Shown in pieces: positions 14,800 to 22,012 of a DNA stretch of 64,000 nt. Within the stretch, counting starts at the first letter, position 1. Each line of letters starts with the position of its first letter. The translations under genes were made by a program, and so were the position numbers. Origin of the DNA: a virus. Where the stretch lies: the IMG/VR virus record IMGVR_UViG_3300007765_000002, positions 20,623 to 84,622 of that record. One strand, written 5' to 3'. The notes under the pieces are model-generated. The model saw only the letters and a list, made by a program, of their open reading frames with translations, searched no databases and was not told where the DNA came from.

Positions 14800-15331
14800 T
14801 CTCGAGTCCTTTTATATACTCTTTTATTGTAACATTTTCTAAGTATTTGTCAAGTTCAAATGGGCAATTATTAGCAATTCTAACAATTCTGCCTTTTCCT
14901 CTGTATCTGTTACATACTGCTTTAATGTTATATTGTTCGATAATAAAACCGCCTGATTCTTTATTACCGCTATAATAGTTTTCTGTGTCGTTATATATAT
15001 TATTTACCTTTCCACTTGTACTTTCTAAATCAAAACCAATCATATGTATTTCGTTATGTGTTCGCATTGCTATTATTAATGCAATTAATCCTGAATTCAT
15101 CATTGGTTCATATTCAGGAATATCTTCTAAATAATGCACATTTGCTACATTAACGCCACTTTGTTCAAACTCCTCACGCATTGGTGAATCAAGTATTATT
15201 AAGTGATCTGGAATAAACTCTCTATATAAAGCATTGCATCCATAAATTTCCCACTCGTTTCTTTTAAACAAGTTTAAATCTATTTGCCTACGGCTTTCGC
15301 CATTGCCTACTACTAATGCTTTCACCACCAT
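14792..15331 (-). CDS. GNG-motif protein (sialyltransferase/Maf-like fold candidate)
   Basis: A 179-residue protein from the ATG at 15331; a GTG at 15325, overlapping the upstream stop as GTGA, is equally possible. It carries ALVVGNGESRRQID (GNGESR at 9-14), a second strand IYGCNALYREFIPDHLIILD, and IHMIGFD at 95-101. The GNG-S-R and GFD motifs recall the nucleotide-sugar-binding fold of GT42 sialyltransferases and Maf-type proteins. A second member lies at 48338-49084. Catalysis is not shown; a glycan-related role is inferred. Confidence 0.5.
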   Translation of the reverse strand: MVVKALVVGNGESRRQIDLNLFKRNEWEIYGCNALYREFIPDHLIILDSPMREEFEQSGVNVANVHYLEDIPEYEPMMNSGLIALIIAMRTHNEIHMIGFDLESTSGKVNNIYNDTENYYSGNKESGGFIIEQYNIKAVCNRYRGKGRIVRIANNCPFELDKYLENVTIKEYIKGLENA

Positions 15332-15603
15332 CCTGCCGCTACAACTATTCCTATTACATTTACAACGGCAAAATAACCTGTTAGTAATACCGGCCAAGCA
15401 AGTTTACGTCTGTAATATGCATAAATTCCTGTTATTGATCCTATTAAAAAGGCCGGATATACTATTAACATATTAGGATCGTCTGCTGTTAATGCCAAAT
15501 TTAAACTCGCGGCTACAGTAAAAATAAAACTTACTAATTCAAAATAAAATGCTACCTTGTCACTGTAGTAAGACTCTTCCCAAAATTTTAAAATTTTACC
15601 CAT
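15322..15603 (-). CDS. Small multi-pass membrane protein
   Basis: A 93-residue protein from the ATG at 15603, overlapping the preceding stop. Three hydrophobic segments are visible: about 18-40 (FYFELVSFIFTVAASLNLAL), 47-62 (LIVYPAFLIGSITGIY) and 69-90 (WPVLLTGYFAVVNVIGIVVA). A basic YYRRK loop lies between the second and third. The N-terminal motif KILKFWEESYYSDKVAFYFE looks distinctive. It probably sits in the host inner membrane. Function unknown; a lysis-related role cannot be excluded because it follows the secreted glycosidase-like gene. Confidence 0.65.
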   Translation of the reverse strand: MGKILKFWEESYYSDKVAFYFELVSFIFTVAASLNLALTADDPNMLIVYPAFLIGSITGIYAYYRRKLAWPVLLTGYFAVVNVIGIVVAAGWW

Positions 15604-16756
15604 TGCCAAATGTGCCAGAAAAGCCAAAGAAAATTCTATTTCTATTAAAGTCATCTGTAACTATATGAGAAAAATCCATCTCAAAGTTTAATGAGTTATC
15701 ATCTTTCTCAAACAAATTGAATGTTTTTTTAGTTCCATACATTTGATAGTTGTCCGTCAAGTCAAACTTTAATTCAAAATCATAACTAGTGTGTAGGTAA
15801 TAGGCGCCTATAGCAATGGCGGCTATACCTATGACTGCTAGAGCAGTATCAGAATCACTATTTTTCTTCTTAGGTGCATCTTCATGGCCACAGTATGTTA
15901 TGTTTCTACCATTGCCTGTACCTACGGCACCCATAGAGCACATTAGATCACCTAATGCTTTTGCTTGTGCCGACTCACTGAATAACGAATACTCAGAAAC
16001 TACTACTGGTTTGCCCAGTTTCAATGCCTCAGTCAACATTCTTTTTGCTGTCTCTACATCTGATATGTAATCACCTGTAGTATGTCTACCTATTTGTAGA
16101 TAGATGTAATCTGCATTGGTGTAGTATCGTGTATCGTGTTTGTATCCACCAACACCATCTGACAAATGTACCGCAACAGGTTTGTCTGTCTTTGACTTTA
16201 TGAAAGCAACATAATCATTCACTTGTTCGGGTGACCAATACTCATCACATTCTAGACAAGCAACATAGGCAGATGCTTGGTCATCATAGAGTCGGATGAT
16301 TTTCTCCATGAATACCTTGTGGTGGGCGGCATTACCTTTCCAATCCCTGTGTGCAGATTCGGGTGTCATCCACAATACAGGTTTGAGTCCTGCTTGATTT
16401 AGTTCTATAAGTCTTTGCCTAAAGTTATCATTGGGGTCTACTATACCACCTGGCAAATGACCTCTAGAGGCACGGACATACATATCAATATGTGTATCAC
16501 CGGTGTTGACTAGTCGTTGTCTAAAGTTTGCTCGTTCTGCATCTGTCCAAGTGTTAGACAAATACATTAAGGTTGTGTTAAACTTCTTTGACTGATCGCC
16601 AGTGTGTGGGCCTATCTTGCCTAATAGAAACGATGATCTTACGCCGTGAAGTGAATATGTTTTATCGTATGCTTGGCTTACACTTATACCTACTATGCTT
16701 AAACAAGAAAGATATATTACTAGTAGCGTGGGCCAAATAATTCGTCGAATATTCAT
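15596..16756 (-). CDS. Secreted or membrane-anchored glycoside hydrolase-like protein
   Basis: A 386-residue protein. Residues 1-29 form a signal-like segment (MNIRRIIWPTLLVIYLSCLS). The central region reads like a TIM-barrel glycosidase: KPVLWMTPES (about 126-134), YVACLECDEYW with E169 and E172, VAVHLSD (194-200), and VVVSEYSLFSES with E255 as a candidate nucleophile. A transmembrane helix follows at about 305-321 (ALAVIGIAAIAIGAYYL), then an 65-residue beta-rich tail. The order signal, barrel, transmembrane helix is unusual for a phage lysin. Its substrate is unknown. A 22-bp tandem repeat covers its start codon. Confidence 0.5.
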   Translation of the reverse strand: MNIRRIIWPTLLVIYLSCLSIVGISVSQAYDKTYSLHGVRSSFLLGKIGPHTGDQSKKFNTTLMYLSNTWTDAERANFRQRLVNTGDTHIDMYVRASRGHLPGGIVDPNDNFRQRLIELNQAGLKPVLWMTPESAHRDWKGNAAHHKVFMEKIIRLYDDQASAYVACLECDEYWSPEQVNDYVAFIKSKTDKPVAVHLSDGVGGYKHDTRYYTNADYIYLQIGRHTTGDYISDVETAKRMLTEALKLGKPVVVSEYSLFSESAQAKALGDLMCSMGAVGTGNGRNITYCGHEDAPKKKNSDSDTALAVIGIAAIAIGAYYLHTSYDFELKFDLTDNYQMYGTKKTFNLFEKDDNSLNFEMDFSHIVTDDFNRNRIFFGFSGTFGNG

Positions 16757-16796
16757 ATGAATATTTAGTTGTTTTCATATGAATATTTAGTTGTTT
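16753..16796. repeat. Perfect 22-bp tandem duplication over a start codon
   Basis: Bases 16753-16774 and 16775-16796 are identical. The first copy contains the ATG of the glycosidase-like gene (16754-16756); the second places another ATG 22 bases upstream in a different frame. Each copy includes an AT-rich TAAATATTCATATGA core on the minus strand. It fits within the 47-base gap to the next gene and probably arose by slippage. Confidence 0.9.
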
Positions 16797-16803
16797 AGTT
16801 TTT

Positions 16804-17304
16804 TTACATAACTTGAGTGACATCAATAACTTCCGATTGTTTATTAATTTCACTAATAAAATAAGCACATTGTGGCTTAGGACCATCATGTAAAGGAACT
16901 GCCAGTAATTGTCCTGTTTTAAGTTTAGGAAAGTACCATTTAACTTCTGTATAGATATCTACAATGTCAATTTCCGCATAATTGTGCATATAGCCACTTA
17001 GTGGATTGTATAAAAAGGCTTCAAACCCTCTATCATTTACACTAGTAAGAGGCAACACTTCTAAATCACCTACTTCAGGACTACCTACCACGATATGCCA
17101 ATCTACAGGCATTGGAATTTTATACTTACCAAGTTGTAGTACTACTGCCGGTGCGTTAAAAGATTCCAAAAAGATAAGTGGTATAAAAAAGTAATCCGGA
17201 TCGGCAGGATTACTATTATCTAATATACAAAATCTTACATCATCTACCTTTTCAGGCATAGCGTTCATTGGGTATGAAACGTCATCTAACGTTAATATTC
17301 TCAT
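16804..17304 (-). CDS. Hypothetical protein upstream of the glycosidase-like gene
   Basis: A 166-residue beta-rich protein (begins MRILTLDDVSYPMNAMPEKV) with conserved-looking aromatic motifs MPVDWHIVVG, FEAFLYNPLSGY and VKWYFPKLKTGQLLAVPL. There is no signal peptide or catalytic motif. It follows the SSB-tip coiled-coil gene by 18 bases in the UvsW transcription unit. Proteins of this type recur in marine T4-like phages near uvsW, but I know no assigned function. Confidence 0.65.
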   Translation of the reverse strand: MRILTLDDVSYPMNAMPEKVDDVRFCILDNSNPADPDYFFIPLIFLESFNAPAVVLQLGKYKIPMPVDWHIVVGSPEVGDLEVLPLTSVNDRGFEAFLYNPLSGYMHNYAEIDIVDIYTEVKWYFPKLKTGQLLAVPLHDGPKPQCAYFISEINKQSEVIDVTQVM

Positions 17305-17322
17305 TGAGTTTTCTCTTATAAT

Positions 17323-17745
17323 TTAAAATGGTGGATCATCATCAGTAGGATCACTAATTTGATCATCTGCTGGTTTGGGTTTGTAATCTGGATTTTTAAC
17401 TATTTGTTTTGTTCGTGGGTTAATTATATAATATTGGTGTGTTCTGTCTTTTGATCTAGCCGGAATTGGGTTACCTTTAATTGTAGGGCGTGTAGGATTA
17501 CCAGCATCATCATAATCCGGAGTAGATGGAGAGCCCGGACCTGTATTCATATATTTTGTATGAACGAGTTTTTCCAGTGAAGCCATCTGCTTTACTAATA
17601 ATATAATTTCGGATTGTAAATCTTTATTTTCAAGTTTAACCTTATCAATTTTGTCTATTAGACTTTTGTGTTCTAATTTAATATCGTCTAATTCTTTGAT
17701 TAAGTCGTGGTACTTTTTATAAAGATCGCTAACTTGTGAACTCAT
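17323..17745 (-). CDS. Coiled-coil protein with an SSB-like acidic C-terminal tip
   Basis: A 140-residue protein. Residues 1-65 form a heptad-rich coiled coil (LYKKYHDLIKELDDIKLEHK onward). The middle is proline and glycine rich and disordered. The last residues are DPTDDDPPF, ending in Phe after Pro-Pro and three Asp. This matches the shape of bacterial SSB tails such as DDDIPF, which recruit RecG, RecO, PriA, exonuclease I and others. It lies 13 bases upstream in coordinates (downstream in transcription) of the UvsW stop. A role tethering host or phage repair proteins is an inference. Confidence 0.6.
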   Translation of the reverse strand: MSSQVSDLYKKYHDLIKELDDIKLEHKSLIDKIDKVKLENKDLQSEIILLVKQMASLEKLVHTKYMNTGPGSPSTPDYDDAGNPTRPTIKGNPIPARSKDRTHQYYIINPRTKQIVKNPDYKPKPADDQISDPTDDDPPF

Positions 17746-17758
17746 TGCTTATTATTTA

Positions 17759-19210
17759 TTATCCTTGCCAATTCACTTTTTCTACAGTAAATGGATATTC
17801 TGCTTCCCTGTAATAACTTTTTCTTTTAGTTAAATGTCGTTTAGCATACTTGCAAGTGCTAGTTATATCCCAAATTTGTACAAAGTCTTTATCTTCTGCT
17901 TTTCTAATACCACGGCCAATACTTTGTATTACTCTAACAAAACTTTTGCCTGGTTCAATTAATACCAAATTAAATATACGTGGTATGTTAATGCCAACTG
18001 CCGCAACGCCATATGTTGCAATAATTATTTTTGCGTCTGCTGTTCTAACATCATCATAATGTTCTTTTCTTTCATCTGCCTTAGTAGCACCGCTCACAAA
18101 TACACTTCCATCTAACCTTTGTTCAAGCAGTTTGCCGGCGCTTATTCTATCAACTAATATCAAAGTGTTTCCACTATCTTTAACATCATCAATAAAATTG
18201 CCTATGTAATCTATTCTATCTTCGTTGCTTAAAAGATACTTCAATTCACTCTGATAATTATTATATTCGCCATAATCATTAAGTTGTACTATATTAACGT
18301 GGCAATTTGCTAAGACGCCCTTGTCTTGCAGGTCAGCGGCGGCTATTCTATTAACTACATCACCAATACTAACTTTTAGTGACATCCATTCATACTTTTC
18401 TTTTGGTATTGTGCCTGTTAAACCCCAACGTATAGGCACATTAGCAAACTGTTGCGTTAGCAATTGCTTCAGCACATCTGCCTTACTCATATGGACTTCG
18501 TCTACCATAATACACGCCACGCCCTCTATGAAGTCTTCTATAGTAACATCTACTTCTGCATTACGTGTTTTCTTTGTAAGTATGTTTAAACTTTGCCAAG
18601 TGCAAATGGTATGCGTTCTGCCGTATTCTTTTCTGTCACCATAAAAGACACCCACATCAAGTCCTAAGTTTATGTAGTCCTCTTCGGTTTGAGTCACAAG
18701 ACTTTTGTTTGGCACAATAACTATAGTGCGCCCATATTTCTCGCATATATTACTAAGTGCGGCAGTAATAAGTGTTTTGCCTGCGCCAGTCGCGACCTCT
18801 TGTATGGACTGTGGATTTTCTAAAAAGCGATTAATTACTTCAACTTGATAATCTCGTAATACAATAGACTGTCCTTCATGCGTATGTCCGCTAGGCCATT
18901 TGACGTGATTATAACTGTTTACATTTACTTTATCAAAAGTTAGTTCAACAGGATTCCTATAATCAATTAATTCTATTTTGTAATTGTCGAGTAATGGTAA
19001 TATATCGCCCAACAAGTTTGTATATGTACTACCACCAAGATTAAAGAAAGACGCTTTACCATCCCAGCGTCCTAAACGAACTGCTGGCATAAATCTTGCG
19101 TGGGGGATATCAAATTTAAATTTATCGACTAACTTTCGTCTGTCTGTTAAATCTAATCCTTCAAATTTACAATTTACTTCGTCTTTTAAATATAACTTAC
19201 ACTTTGGCAT
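17759..19210 (-). CDS. uvsW: UvsW-like superfamily 2 DNA helicase
   Basis: A 483-residue SF2 helicase. Walker A is TGAGKT at 141-146, the DEVH box is at 237-240, the motif III-like LTGT follows, and motif VI is SIGRGIRK near 440. The N-terminal 110 residues include the RWDGKASFFNLGG segment typical of the UvsW DNA-binding domain. UvsW branch-migrates forks and unwinds R-loops, turning off origin-type initiation in T4. Its start overlaps the 3' end of the 344-residue gene upstream by 14 bases. Confidence 0.88.
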   Translation of the reverse strand: MPKCKLYLKDEVNCKFEGLDLTDRRKLVDKFKFDIPHARFMPAVRLGRWDGKASFFNLGGSTYTNLLGDILPLLDNYKIELIDYRNPVELTFDKVNVNSYNHVKWPSGHTHEGQSIVLRDYQVEVINRFLENPQSIQEVATGAGKTLITAALSNICEKYGRTIVIVPNKSLVTQTEEDYINLGLDVGVFYGDRKEYGRTHTICTWQSLNILTKKTRNAEVDVTIEDFIEGVACIMVDEVHMSKADVLKQLLTQQFANVPIRWGLTGTIPKEKYEWMSLKVSIGDVVNRIAAADLQDKGVLANCHVNIVQLNDYGEYNNYQSELKYLLSNEDRIDYIGNFIDDVKDSGNTLILVDRISAGKLLEQRLDGSVFVSGATKADERKEHYDDVRTADAKIIIATYGVAAVGINIPRIFNLVLIEPGKSFVRVIQSIGRGIRKAEDKDFVQIWDITSTCKYAKRHLTKRKSYYREAEYPFTVEKVNWQG

Positions 19211-20231
19211 AATATGCTGGGCCAGGACCTAACTGTTTTAATATCTTTTTATCCTCATCGCTCAGCGGCGAGTTTACAGTATTATAATAACATACCTTAG
19301 GTATTTGGTCAAGATAAATGTTGAATGTTTTTTCATTAACCATTCTTGTAACAAATATTAACTGCGGGTTTACTTCGCTTTCTATTAATTCTTGAACGTT
19401 ATGAGCGTAATAAACTAAGCAGTCTTTTTTACACACTCTTTCTGCTTTGCCTATAGCATCATCCTTAATAAACTGCTTTATTACTTTAACCACCATCGGT
19501 TCAAACTGTGTATCTATCATTACTTGTTGTTTAGTTACGGCCCTCACTTCACTGTTTTGTTTAGCAATGCCTGCGTCTACCTTTGGACCAAATAATAAAC
19601 GCTCTGGTGAATAAAATACTATTGGAAGTCTATTGTATTTCAAAGCATACAAAATCATATGCTTTAGTTTCTTTTCCTTGTCTTTTACTGAGCCTGTTAA
19701 CGACACACGAGTATTGGATGCCATAATATGCTCTACAGAATCGTTAAGCAATAGTTTTATTTTATTACTTAAACCATAACCAAGTTCTGCAGACTTGTCT
19801 ATTAAATCCCAAAGATCAATTATTTCTTTTTTTTCTAAATAATCTAACAATGCCTGTGATGCGTTTTTAATATACGGTTTAAAACTATTATCAACACAAA
19901 GTTCAACTCTGTATTCATCTTCAGACTGCTTTATTTCGTTTATAGTATCTAAATATTCTTGTATTTCGTTGCTGTATTCTACTTCGGTAATCTCAAGGCT
20001 TTGTAAAAAGTCTTGTATAAAAGTAAAATTAATCTCTGCTAAACTAAAAGCCCAAGCTTTACGCTCTACATCCCAAGTCAAGTCTGTATTGCTTTGCTTA
20101 CCGTGTGCGAATAGTCTGCGTGGTATATCTGAAGTGCTAAATCTTTCAGTAATGTCTAATCCCGTCATTGAAAACGGAAGTTTTAGATAAATCTTTTTGT
20201 CGTCTATATAAACTTTGACAGGTTTATTCAT
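19197..20231 (-). CDS. UvsW-operon hypothetical protein with HARP-like N-terminus
   Basis: A 344-residue protein translationally coupled to UvsW. The N-terminal part, with IYLKLPFSMTGLDITERF and then LTWDVERKAWAFSLAEINF, recalls the substrate-recognition HARP motif of SMARCAL1-type annealing helicases. This is a pattern impression, not a proven match. The rest is alpha/beta with no Walker motif. The start codon lies inside the T-run of the terminator at 20230-20264, with no clear ribosome site. It may act with UvsW on branched DNA. Confidence 0.55.
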   Translation of the reverse strand: MNKPVKVYIDDKKIYLKLPFSMTGLDITERFSTSDIPRRLFAHGKQSNTDLTWDVERKAWAFSLAEINFTFIQDFLQSLEITEVEYSNEIQEYLDTINEIKQSEDEYRVELCVDNSFKPYIKNASQALLDYLEKKEIIDLWDLIDKSAELGYGLSNKIKLLLNDSVEHIMASNTRVSLTGSVKDKEKKLKHMILYALKYNRLPIVFYSPERLLFGPKVDAGIAKQNSEVRAVTKQQVMIDTQFEPMVVKVIKQFIKDDAIGKAERVCKKDCLVYYAHNVQELIESEVNPQLIFVTRMVNEKTFNIYLDQIPKVCYYNTVNSPLSDEDKKILKQLGPGPAYYAKV

Positions 20232-20264
20232 AATAAAAAGAAAGGGGAGACACTAGGCCTCCCC
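20230..20264 (-). terminator. Rho-independent terminator of the AAA ATPase cassette
   Basis: A GGGGAG/CTCCCC stem (20244-20249 with 20259-20264) has a 9-base loop and is followed on the minus strand by TTTCTTTTTATT. It closes the GC-richer cassette. The ATG of the next gene (20231) is immediately at the end of the T-run. Confidence 0.75.
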
Positions 20265-20273
20265 AAGTGTATT

Positions 20274-20308
20274 AGATACTTATCGCCGGAGCGAGGCAAT
20301 AAGTATCT
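20274..20308 (-). other. Long hairpin in the 3' region of the AAA cassette
   Basis: AGATACTTATCGCC pairs with GGCAATAAGTATCT across a 7-base loop, giving a stem of about 14 bp with one mismatch. It lies between the AAA ATPase stop and the terminator and may stabilise the 3' end of the transcript or be processed. Confidence 0.7.
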
Positions 20309-20321
20309 ATTTTGGCGGGTG

Positions 20322-21386
20322 TTAACGAAGTATGCTAACCTCCGCCATACGTCTCCAATTATCTTTGGAGATTTTACGCAAGTCACCAATCTTGAGAGCA
20401 GTACGAAGTGACATTTCTCGAACTCGGTCTTTGTTCTTTTCCATGTAGTCAAGAACCTCGTCTTGCGTTTGTTTATTAAACTTGTATCCGTTGAACAATT
20501 CACCGCTTTTGGCAATCTGTTTGATACGCAGGATCTTGTCACGCATTGTGTCCAACGTAAGGTCCAAGTAGTGGCAACGTGACTGGAGTGCTTCCAAGTG
20601 GTCCTGTACTTTCTTAGAGCGTATATTCTCAAACTTCACGTTAGTGATGAAGATTGCTGACCCGCGGAAGTCAAACGAATTAGGAATGCCTTCTGCACGG
20701 AGTTTGACACTGTCAGCATTCCAATGGATTCGGCGTCTCTTACCCGAGTCCAATGCCGCTTTCAGTATGTTGAGTGACAAGTCATCAAACAATACAGTGT
20801 CGCAGTCATCAAACACCAACACGTTGCCTGGATCGCTGTACTCATACAGTTTCGCGTACAGTCCAAGAGCAGTCATCGCACCTTTTACAACATCGTATCG
20901 TGTACGAGTGCCTTTGATTTTGTCGAACAGTGAGGCCTTTTCCAGGGTGGTCTCTACACCGTAGGACTTACCAACTCCAGGAGGGCCTGTGACAATCATT
21001 GCACGGACATCACCATTGATAGTCGCTTCAGTCATTTCGTTGAGGATGCTGAAACGCTCTTCAATGCGGTTCATGACCTCTTCGTCAGTTTCTTCGACCT
21101 TCTCTACAACGGGACTTTTAGACGAGGTATTTCCTGCAGCCATTTTCTTTGCATATTCCTCGGCTTCACTCTCGCCCACCATTTCAATATGTAGTGGAGA
21201 CTCAACCTGGATTGCGAATGTATACTGCGGGAATCCCAGCATATCAGTTCCGTCTACGGTAATCTTGCCGCCGCCTTTAGTAGACGGACGATAATTTTTG
21301 ACCAGTGGGAAAATGACATTTTCCACATCCTTAGTGGGAGAGTCTTTACGGTTGATGATGCCTTTGAGGACTTTAATGTGTGACAT
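20322..21386 (-). CDS. AAA-type ATPase of a GC-richer cassette
   Basis: A 354-residue protein from the ATG at 21386, preceded by the strong ribosome site AAGGAGCG. A 110-residue N-terminal domain precedes an AAA core: Walker A TGPPGVGKS, Walker B VLVFDDCD, and the sensor-like AIFITNV. The C-terminus is helical and basic. It is not gp44, whose sequence pattern differs. Base composition contrasts with its neighbours: one 60-base line here has 32 G+C, a line in the next gene only 18. Probable horizontal origin. Substrate unknown; possibilities include a remodelling ATPase or a defence-related factor. Confidence 0.75.
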   Translation of the reverse strand: MSHIKVLKGIINRKDSPTKDVENVIFPLVKNYRPSTKGGGKITVDGTDMLGFPQYTFAIQVESPLHIEMVGESEAEEYAKKMAAGNTSSKSPVVEKVEETDEEVMNRIEERFSILNEMTEATINGDVRAMIVTGPPGVGKSYGVETTLEKASLFDKIKGTRTRYDVVKGAMTALGLYAKLYEYSDPGNVLVFDDCDTVLFDDLSLNILKAALDSGKRRRIHWNADSVKLRAEGIPNSFDFRGSAIFITNVKFENIRSKKVQDHLEALQSRCHYLDLTLDTMRDKILRIKQIAKSGELFNGYKFNKQTQDEVLDYMEKNKDRVREMSLRTALKIGDLRKISKDNWRRMAEVSILR

Positions 21387-21411
21387 AATTCGCTCCTTAT
21401 ATGTCAGTGGA

Positions 21412-21657
21412 TTAAACTTGGCGGGGGACGTCATATCGTCCCTGCATGGTGAAGGTGCCGAGGCGCGTGGCATTGCCAGTTGCGGGCCAATGTACTTCGC
21501 CCTTGAACGCCTGCACTCTCAACGGAGTATCGAAGCCACTGGTTTTGGGATTGGCATTAAACTGCCCAACAGCACCCACCAGCGTGTCGTCGTAAACACA
21601 AGTCTCACGCTGAGATCCAGCAATGTTTCGAAAGTTGATTACAAAAGTATTACGCAT
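21412..21657 (-). CDS. Small hypothetical protein of the AAA cassette
   Basis: An 81-residue beta-rich protein (begins MRNTFVINFRNIAGSQRETC) with no recognised family. It shares the GC-richer composition and the same AAGGAGCG ribosome site as the AAA ATPase, 26 bases upstream of it. The conserved signals and spacing suggest the two are co-expressed at high level and perhaps act together. Confidence 0.65.
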   Translation of the reverse strand: MRNTFVINFRNIAGSQRETCVYDDTLVGAVGQFNANPKTSGFDTPLRVQAFKGEVHWPATGNATRLGTFTMQGRYDVPRQV

Positions 21658-21834
21658 CTATCGCTCCTTGTTAGTTGGGTCTGACAAGAAATCATTTATC
21701 GCTTCGACAAACATATTCATTACTTCTTGTCTCCAAAGACTAGTATATCCTATGCCGATAGCATTTCCTACTGACTTTATTTCTTCATCATTGTAAGACT
21801 CAAGAAGTTTGTTTACAATTTCTGTTCTAGTCAT
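21658..21834 (-). CDS. Small helical protein, first gene of the AAA cassette
   Basis: A 58-residue protein from the ATG at 21834, which has AAGGAG about ten bases upstream. The frame opens at 21870, but that codon overlaps the promoter -10, so the shorter start is right. The sequence (MTRTEIVNKLLESYNDEEIK) is helical and could form a small DNA-binding or adaptor fold. Its stop abuts the ATG of the 81-residue gene. Base composition is nearer to the AT-rich neighbours than that of the two genes after it. Confidence 0.6.
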   Translation of the reverse strand: MTRTEIVNKLLESYNDEEIKSVGNAIGIGYTSLWRQEVMNMFVEAINDFLSDPTNKER

Positions 21835-21868
21835 CACGTTTCTCCTTGTTTCTTTAGCGTATATATAC

Positions 21869-21896
21869 ATTATACTGATTTTGTCAGATCTGTCAC
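21869..21896 (-). promoter_or_regulatory. Sigma-70 promoter of the AAA cassette
   Basis: On the minus strand GTGACA (21891-21896), a 16-base spacer and a perfect TATAAT (21869-21874). The expected start near 21862 leaves a leader of about 28 bases with a good ribosome site. The AT-rich spacer from here to 22012 holds nothing else I can name except repeated ATTGAAGAA segments. Confidence 0.75.
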
Positions 21897-22012
21897 TTTT
21901 TTTTGTACTCTAAGTGCTTGATTTTATTGAAGAATCAACTATTTTTGATATTTTGGTAAGTGTTTGAAATCATTGAAGAAAAAAGCCAATAAAATCAATG
22001 ACTTACTAATTG

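Noticed and set aside
20228-20632. A 134-codon minus frame inside the AAA ATPase
   Set aside because: Lies in another frame of a gene with motifs, crosses the terminator and has no start signal.
20322-21386. gp44 clamp loader ATPase
   Set aside because: The sequence around the Walker motifs and the N-terminal domain do not fit gp44; gp44 appears to be outside the window.
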